Assembly (NCBI GenBank): GCA_024693285.1
Contig: JAILLE010000024.1
Location: 1 to 34,457 of the forward strand
Length of the DNA: 34,457 nt
Source of the DNA: Bacteroidales bacterium
Lineage (GTDB): Bacteria > Bacteroidota > Bacteroidia > Bacteroidales > UBA932
Direction of reading: 5' to 3'
Shown here: piece by piece, positions 29,838 through 34,457 of the stretch
Position numbering within the stretch: position 1 is the first letter of the stretch
Layout of the letters: the number at the start of each line of letters is the position of its first letter
Translations under genes and position numbers: made by a program
Notes under the pieces: generated by a model
What the model was told of the DNA's origin: nothing
The model's input: the letters and a program-made list of their open reading frames with translations, nothing else
Databases searched by the model: none

Positions 29838-31352
29838 ATGAGACTAATTCCTTCATTATCTATTCTCGGGGGCGTCCTGGCTGTGGCAGGAACCGCCGGT
29901 GCGCAGAACCGGAAACCAAATATAATATACATCATGTGCGATGACATGGGCTATGGCGACCTCGGTTGCTATGGGCAGCCTTTCATCCACACTCCGAACA
30001 TAGACCGGATGGCTTCTGAAGGAATGCGTTTCACACAGGCTTACGCCGGATCACCCGTGAGCGCCCCTTCCAGGGCCTCGCTGATGACCGGACAGCACAC
30101 CGGCCATACTGAAGTCAGGGCGAATAAGGAGTACTGGTCGAAAAGCCCGATGGTAAAGTATGGGGACAATCTCGAGTATTCCGTGACCGGACAGCATCCT
30201 TATGATCCGAACCACGTGATAATCACAGAGATTATGAAGGACAACGGGTACTCCACCGGAATGTTCGGGAAATGGGCTGGAGGCTTTGAGGGCTCTGTGT
30301 CAACGCCTGACAAACGGGGTGTGGATGAGTTTTACGGGTATATATGCCAGTTCCAAGCTCACGCATACTATCCTAATTTCCTGAACAGTTACAGCAAGGC
30401 AGCAGGAGACACGGCGGTGACCCGTGTTATCCTCGAGGAGAACATCAAGTACCCCATGAACGGCAAGGACTATTTCAAGCGTCCCCAATACTCCGCCGAC
30501 ATGATTCACGAGAAGGCCATGGAGTGGCTGGACTCCCAGGATGGCAGGCAGCCGTTTTTCGGGTTGTTCACCTACACCATACCCCACGCTGAGCTAGCCC
30601 AGCCTGAGGACTCGCTCCTGCTCTCTTATAAGAAGGAGTTTTTCTGGGATCGCACATGGGGAGGGGATGAACCTTCCAGATACCATGCCTCCGACCATGT
30701 CCATGCCCAGTTCGCCGCGATGATAAGCCGCTTGGACATCTATGTAGGGGAGATATTGGAGAAACTCAAGGAGAAAGGCCTGGCTGAGAACACCCTGGTG
30801 ATATTCACTAGTGACAACGGCCCTCATGAGGAAGGCGGAGCGGACCCGGTGTTCTTCGGAAGAGACGGCAAACTGAAAGGCCGCAAGAGACAGTGCTATG
30901 AGGGTGGAATCAGGATTCCGTTCATCGCCTGGTGGCCTGGAACGGTCGAAGCCGGGTCGGTCAGCGACCATCAACTGGCTTTCTACGACATGATGCCAAC
31001 ATTCTGTGACCTGGTCGGAGTCCGTAATTATGAAAAGAAGTACAGGAGCAAAGTCCTGAGGACAGACTACTTTGACGGGTTGTCTTTCGCTCCGACACTT
31101 CTTGGACAGTCCGGCCAGAAGGAGCACGAGTTCCTGTATTGGGAGTTTTCTGAGACCGATCAGATGGGTCTGCGTATGGGCGATTGGAAACTAGTGGTTA
31201 TCAAGGGAGTACCACATTTATTCAACCTTTCGGAGGATATCCATGAGGACAATGACCTGGCCTCCACCCGTCCAGATCTTGTCGAGAAGATGGTCAAGAT
31301 AATTCACCAGGAGCACACCCCCAGCCAGCTTTTCTCTGTCACCCTTCCGTGA
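29838..31352 (+). CDS. Serine-type sulfatase (arylsulfatase family S1)
   Basis: This 504-residue exported hydrolase (signal peptide ending near GTAGAQ) removes sulfate esters. The formylglycine site reads Ser75-Ala-Pro-Ser-Arg79 within SPVSAPSRASLMTGQHTGH. It therefore uses serine and needs a radical-SAM anaerobic maturase, not seen in this window. Metal ligands include Asp35-Asp36 in MCDDMGYGDLG and the Asp-Asn pair in FTSDNGPHEEGG. A lysine-containing segment KLKGRKRQCYEGGIRIPF is also conserved. The length is normal for S1 sulfatases. Bacteroidales use such enzymes on host mucins, glycosaminoglycans or algal polysaccharides; the substrate is not readable here. It converges on the GH28-like gene with a 3-bp gap. 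Confidence 0.93.
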   Translation: MRLIPSLSILGGVLAVAGTAGAQNRKPNIIYIMCDDMGYGDLGCYGQPFIHTPNIDRMASEGMRFTQAYAGSPVSAPSRASLMTGQHTGHTEVRANKEYWSKSPMVKYGDNLEYSVTGQHPYDPNHVIITEIMKDNGYSTGMFGKWAGGFEGSVSTPDKRGVDEFYGYICQFQAHAYYPNFLNSYSKAAGDTAVTRVILEENIKYPMNGKDYFKRPQYSADMIHEKAMEWLDSQDGRQPFFGLFTYTIPHAELAQPEDSLLLSYKKEFFWDRTWGGDEPSRYHASDHVHAQFAAMISRLDIYVGEILEKLKEKGLAENTLVIFTSDNGPHEEGGADPVFFGRDGKLKGRKRQCYEGGIRIPFIAWWPGTVEAGSVSDHQLAFYDMMPTFCDLVGVRNYEKKYRSKVLRTDYFDGLSFAPTLLGQSGQKEHEFLYWEFSETDQMGLRMGDWKLVVIKGVPHLFNLSEDIHEDNDLASTRPDLVEKMVKIIHQEHTPSQLFSVTLP

Positions 31353-31355
31353 GCA

Positions 31356-32783
31356 TTAAGGTCCGCGTCTTTCCGGGTTTCGGGCATTCCGTTGCCCGGG
31401 AACTCGGCCTGAATAAGGTTCTTTCGGGTGGCGTTCCACCACTGCGGGACCTCCCGGGATGAAGGTTAGACCTTTGACATACTCCGCCTGGAAGTCCGCG
31501 TCTTTCAGACTGGATATTCTTTTACCTCCCACATAGCAGTCTTCGAATGTGATATCCTCAACAAAGCGTGTCGGATGACCGACCAACGTGAAAGGCTTGC
31601 ACGCGTTGGCCCAGCGGACATTTTTAAGGTGGACGCCCTTAACGGAACCCATCCTGCCGTTGCCGTAACGCTCTCCCTCGGTAAGTATTATCTCCAGATT
31701 CTTATACTCGATGTCCGATTCGACCCTTATATCCTCAAATGTGATGTTCCGTACTTCTGATGGACCGTCGCAGACGATGCTGAAGGCAGCGTGACCGCCA
31801 GTGCGTCCGGAACCTCTGGCCCGGAGGATGTCGCAGTCTGTCATGCGGATGTTTTCTACGGTGCCACCGTTCAGCTCAAATCCGAGAGTCATTCCATCCG
31901 CATGGTCCCATCCAACCAGCAGGCAGCCACGGACGGTGACATCCCTGCAGCTGAGGTCAAAATTGTCCGGGTTGCCGTTGGCCTTGACAGCGATACAGTC
32001 ATCGCGGGTGCGGATGAAGCAATCATCGATCAGGAAACCTTTGCAGGAAACCGGATTTATTCCATCCAGCCCCCAAGTGCCTGTGTGGGAGAAAACCTTC
32101 ACATCGCGATATACGGTATTAACGCTGTTGGTCACGGTATTGGTCCATCCCCGGGTGCTGCGCATGAATATTCCATCAACCGTAAGATTCTCGCAGTTGT
32201 TCACACTCAGGTTCCCGCCCCAGGATCCACGGCCAAGGATGCGGACATTCTTGCCGGAACCCCTGACCTGGCCATTGACCAAAGCGCCTCCGGCAATATA
32301 GATTGTCAGGTTGTCTTCCAAAGCGATCTGGCCGGCATCGTGAACACCGGGGCCAAAGAATCGGACGCCAGGAGCATCGGGAGAGGGAATTTCCGCCTCG
32401 AGTGGATTGGCGAAAACTGCCAGATAAGGATTCCCGTTAATCTGGATGTACAGTTTCCTCGGACCGTCAATCTTGAATGTCAATTTGTTATTTCTTGCTT
32501 TCGCCTTAATTCCGGCGCTGACAGGTTGGATGGTGTACTCATTGATCTTGTCCTTTATCTCGATCGTGATAGTCTGAGGACCATCGCAGGAGAAGTTGGC
32601 GACATGAAGTCCCTCCATTCCGTCAGGGCCGACCTGTTCGACCCAGATGGGTATATCATTGACAGTCAATGAGTATGCTGTGCTGGTGGTCATCCCCGGA
32701 ATCGCCGGATAAGGGACTACATTCTGGGCGATCGAGGGAATGAGAATGGCAAATCCCGCCAGGAGGGCAATAAATCTATTCAT
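31356..32783 (-). CDS. Right-handed beta-helix glycoside hydrolase, GH28/GH49-like
   Basis: This 475-residue exported protein has a signal peptide (MNRFIALLAGFAILIPSIAQ), an N-terminal beta-sandwich-like segment of about 110 residues and a parallel beta-helix. The active-site-like region GLDGINPVSCKGFLIDDCFI followed by TRDDCIAVKANGN (paired Asp near residue 261) resembles GH28 polygalacturonases and GH49 dextranase-type enzymes. The later GWDHADGMTLGFE segment replaces the usual GH28 Gly-His-Gly motif, so the exact family and substrate are uncertain. A basic, Arg/Pro-rich tail (RVPGQRNARNPERRGP) ends the protein. It lies 12 bp downstream of the GH13 gene, forming a two-gene minus-strand unit. 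Confidence 0.75.
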   Translation of the reverse strand: MNRFIALLAGFAILIPSIAQNVVPYPAIPGMTTSTAYSLTVNDIPIWVEQVGPDGMEGLHVANFSCDGPQTITIEIKDKINEYTIQPVSAGIKAKARNNKLTFKIDGPRKLYIQINGNPYLAVFANPLEAEIPSPDAPGVRFFGPGVHDAGQIALEDNLTIYIAGGALVNGQVRGSGKNVRILGRGSWGGNLSVNNCENLTVDGIFMRSTRGWTNTVTNSVNTVYRDVKVFSHTGTWGLDGINPVSCKGFLIDDCFIRTRDDCIAVKANGNPDNFDLSCRDVTVRGCLLVGWDHADGMTLGFELNGGTVENIRMTDCDILRARGSGRTGGHAAFSIVCDGPSEVRNITFEDIRVESDIEYKNLEIILTEGERYGNGRMGSVKGVHLKNVRWANACKPFTLVGHPTRFVEDITFEDCYVGGKRISSLKDADFQAEYVKGLTFIPGGPAVVERHPKEPYSGRVPGQRNARNPERRGP

Positions 32784-32795
32784 AGCAAAGAGAGG

Positions 32796-34205
32796 TTATT
32801 TGACGATCATATATTCAAATGGACGAAGTTGCTCGGTCTCGCCGAAGGAGACACCCTTTCCGGACAGAAGGTCTTTGGCGGCATGGCCTTGCCATCCGGC
32901 CGGAACGGGAGCGTTGACCTGCCGGTCGCGGAGGTTGACCATCACGAGTATGGTCTCGCCTTCGAAGGAACGCTCAAAGGTCAGGACATCATTGTGGGGG
33001 TAAGGGATAAGAGTGCCGCGTCGCAATGCCGGGTGGTTATTGTACAAAGAAATCAGGTCTTTATACACCTTGGTCATTTCGGGGTTGGCATCCCAGTCTA
33101 TTTCAGCGTAATTGAAGAAATTGATCCTTCCGGGATAGCCTGCTTCCTGGCAGCCGTACAAGAGGATGCCGCCGTGAATGAAGGCCGTGGCCACAAAGGC
33201 GGCGATGGAACCATCGTTGCCGAAGAACTCCCGGACAGGTGATTGTTTGGCATGTTCGTCGTGGTTGGTGGTGAAACGCAGCTTGACCTTGCCTGCGGGG
33301 AGCCCGGCATATTCACTGGAGTCGGCTGCGAACAGCGTGCTGACCGGGACGGGCCGGTTGATAGTCCTGGCGCGGTTCCGGGGCCTGTCACCTGCGACAT
33401 TAGCGGTCGCCGGCGGCTGAACGGTCACGGTCTCTCCGTTGAATACACGTCGGAGAGCGGATAGCCAGCCCCATGCGTAATTCATATCGAAGCCAGCATC
33501 GAAATGGTCTTTACGGCCGCCTTCCGCCAGCATCAGCAGATTGTGCCCGGTGGCGCGGAGCTGGGCGACACAGTCCTTCCAGAACTCGAAGGGGACATAG
33601 TCGGCGGCATCGCAGCGGAAGCCGTCAACTCCAACCTGCTCGACCCAGAATTTCATCGCGTCTATCATCGCCTGGCAGAGGTCAGGGTTGTCGAAGTTGA
33701 GGTCGGCGACGTCATTCCAGCTGGTTCCGTCCGGGTGGATGATTTCACCTTCCTCATCGTGTGTATACCAGTCGGGATGGTCTTTGATCCACTGGTTATC
33801 CCAGGATGTATGGTTGGCGACCCAGTCGATGATGACTGTCATCCCCTTGTCATGGGCATGGGCGACAAGAGTCTTGAAATCATCCAAGGTGCCGAATTCG
33901 GGATTGATTCCGGTGTAATCCTTGACACAATAAGGACTGTTAACGGATTTTTCCACACCGATTTCGCAGATCGGCATGAACCAGACGGTGTTGGCACCAA
34001 GATCCTTGATCGCGTCCAAGCGGGCATCAACGGCCTTGAAAGAATTCTCAGGCGCGAAATTGCGGGGGTTGACCTGATACATCACAACGTCCTCCGTGGC
34101 GACTGTGACATAACCTTTGCTACGGGAGCATTCTGTGAAAGCGGCTAATGAGACGGCGAGTAGAATCACCAAGCCGGCACGGATAGAAAGAGTCGTTTTA
34201 TTCAT
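32796..34205 (-). CDS. GH13 alpha-amylase family glycoside hydrolase
   Basis: From ATG 34205 this exported enzyme has 469 residues. The frame extends to 34241 but would then lack a proper signal and overlap the promoter. The (beta/alpha)8 catalytic motifs are clear: region I DWVANH, region II GFRCDAADY with nucleophile Asp199, region III LAEGG with acid/base Glu228, and region IV TTNHDE with Asp316. It acts on alpha-glucans such as starch or glycogen. The signal peptide ends LAVSLAAFTEC; the cysteine could be lipidated, but glutamate before it is unusual for a lipobox. The C-terminal beta domain ends LRPFEYMIVK. It has a full -33/-7 promoter directly at its start codon. Confidence 0.92.
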   Translation of the reverse strand: MNKTTLSIRAGLVILLAVSLAAFTECSRSKGYVTVATEDVVMYQVNPRNFAPENSFKAVDARLDAIKDLGANTVWFMPICEIGVEKSVNSPYCVKDYTGINPEFGTLDDFKTLVAHAHDKGMTVIIDWVANHTSWDNQWIKDHPDWYTHDEEGEIIHPDGTSWNDVADLNFDNPDLCQAMIDAMKFWVEQVGVDGFRCDAADYVPFEFWKDCVAQLRATGHNLLMLAEGGRKDHFDAGFDMNYAWGWLSALRRVFNGETVTVQPPATANVAGDRPRNRARTINRPVPVSTLFAADSSEYAGLPAGKVKLRFTTNHDEHAKQSPVREFFGNDGSIAAFVATAFIHGGILLYGCQEAGYPGRINFFNYAEIDWDANPEMTKVYKDLISLYNNHPALRRGTLIPYPHNDVLTFERSFEGETILVMVNLRDRQVNAPVPAGWQGHAAKDLLSGKGVSFGETEQLRPFEYMIVK

Positions 34206-34210
34206 AGAAC

Positions 34211-34242
34211 CAAATCTATTAATTTTCAATTGAATAAACAAA
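34211..34242 (-). promoter_or_regulatory. Bacteroidota -33/-7 promoter of the GH13 gene
   Basis: On the minus strand TTTG (34239-34242) is followed by a 20-bp spacer and TAGATTTG (34211-34218), which agrees with the consensus TTTG-N19-21-TAnnTTTG. The -7 box ends 5 bp before the ATG at 34205, so the transcript is expected to begin at or next to the start codon. This is the best promoter in the window. Confidence 0.7.
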
Positions 34243-34262
34243 TAGTGTGGATTGTTTTCACT

Positions 34263-34293
34263 AAAAAAGGCTCTCGGATCCGAGAGCCTTTTT
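34263..34293 (-). terminator. Bidirectional intrinsic terminator at the tmRNA 3' end
   Basis: A perfect 20-bp palindrome (34269-34288, ten-base arms GGCTCTCGGA and TCCGAGAGCC) is flanked by six A on the left and five T on the right. On the minus strand it follows the tmRNA 3' end by 3-7 bases and ends in six U, a classical rho-independent terminator. It would also work for transcripts in the other direction. Confidence 0.9.
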
Positions 34294-34295
34294 CG

Positions 34296-34457
34296 TGGAG
34301 ATGGGCGGAGTCGAACCGCCGTCCAAACAACGTCCCCAGCAGCTTTCTACACGCTTATCCTTCCTTTGGTTGTCGGCCGCGGCCTGCCGGAAGGCGGGCT
34401 AACCGAAGCTTATCCTTTGAATCTTAGCCGGCTTTAAAGGAGTCCACCGGAGCGTCC
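34296..34457 (-). ncRNA. ssrA: tmRNA, 3' part (5' part beyond window)
   Basis: The minus strand ends in a tRNA-like T arm, GGCGG-TTCGACT-CCGCC (34304-34320), followed by an acceptor strand CATCTCC and discriminator A at 34296. Upstream lie hairpins and the GGGGACGTTGTTTGGAC segment typical of the 3' domain of transfer-messenger RNA. The genomic bases after the discriminator are CGA rather than CCA, so the CCA end must be added by nucleotidyltransferase. The tag-coding region and 5' acceptor strand lie outside the window. tmRNA with SmpB rescues stalled ribosomes and tags the products for ClpXP. Other small RNAs are unlikely because of the T arm and terminator. Confidence 0.88.

Noticed and set aside
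29798..29947. Upstream extension of the acyltransferase frame
   Set aside because: It crosses the divergent sulfatase start and the -7 box, and the added residues do not resemble the family N-terminus.
31791..32672. Plus-strand open frame of 293 codons opposite the beta-helix hydrolase
   Set aside because: It has no signal peptide, domain or promoter, while the opposite strand encodes a clear exported enzyme.
34230..34437. Small plus-strand open frames across the terminator and tmRNA
   Set aside because: They overlap a well-supported structural RNA and terminator on the opposite strand.

Overview
The window comes from a member of the Bacteroidota, most likely order Bacteroidales, possibly an uncultured gut-type lineage (inference). 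The evidence is a Bacteroidota -33/-7 promoter (TTTG, 20 bp, TAGATTTG) plus several further TAnnTTTG boxes, little sign of Shine-Dalgarno sequences, a serine-palmitoyltransferase-like gene, a serine-type sulfatase, several exported glycoside hydrolases and a TPR/outer-membrane-barrel pair. Coding density is very high. No intergenic stretch exceeds about 185 bp, and no CRISPR array, insertion sequence or tRNA was seen. The only RNA gene is the 3' part of a tmRNA at the right edge.

Layout. (1) 1-7993, minus strand: a tightly packed run transcribed right to left: FtsE-like ATPase, endonuclease III, phosphoglycerate mutase (gpmA), class I/II aminotransferase, M1 aminopeptidase lipoprotein, polysaccharide flippase, and a MATE transporter cut by the left edge. 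The cut end of the MATE gene carries an odd in-frame palindromic GC-rich stretch. (2) 8083-12840, plus: a 995-residue exported TPR protein and a 587-residue outer-membrane beta-barrel protein, closed by a strong hairpin with a T-run that also overlaps a candidate gyrB promoter. (3) 12906-23414, plus: gyrB, a serine-palmitoyltransferase-like enzyme, a 3-ketosphinganine-reductase-like SDR, a 7TM-HD (PgpH-like) phosphohydrolase, tig, clpP, clpX and a GH43 lipoprotein overlapping clpX by ATGA. (4) 23599-26437, plus: a restriction cassette of DNA cytosine-5 methyltransferase, an unassigned PD-(D/E)XK protein that is probably the cognate nuclease, and Vsr mismatch endonuclease. The nuclease gene is visibly more AT-rich than the housekeeping genes. 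(5) 26438-29797, minus: pyrF, M20 dipeptidase and a membrane acyltransferase. (6) 29838-34205: a serine-type sulfatase (plus) converging on a beta-helix GH28/GH49-like enzyme and a GH13 alpha-amylase-family enzyme (minus). (7) 34263-34457: a palindromic terminator and the tmRNA 3' part (minus).

How the genes work together: block 3 links DNA topology, sphingolipid synthesis, probable cyclic-dinucleotide turnover and ClpXP proteolysis in one co-directional run. Block 4 is a self-contained defence module. Block 6 plus the GH43 gene suggest growth on complex, probably sulfated, polysaccharides.

The most interesting leads are the coding-sequence-invading palindromic stretch at the left edge, the terminator/promoter hairpin before gyrB, the adjacent sphingolipid gene pair, the restriction cassette with its unassigned nuclease, and several -7 boxes so close to start codons that leaderless transcripts are predicted. 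No wholly new system can be demonstrated from sequence alone.
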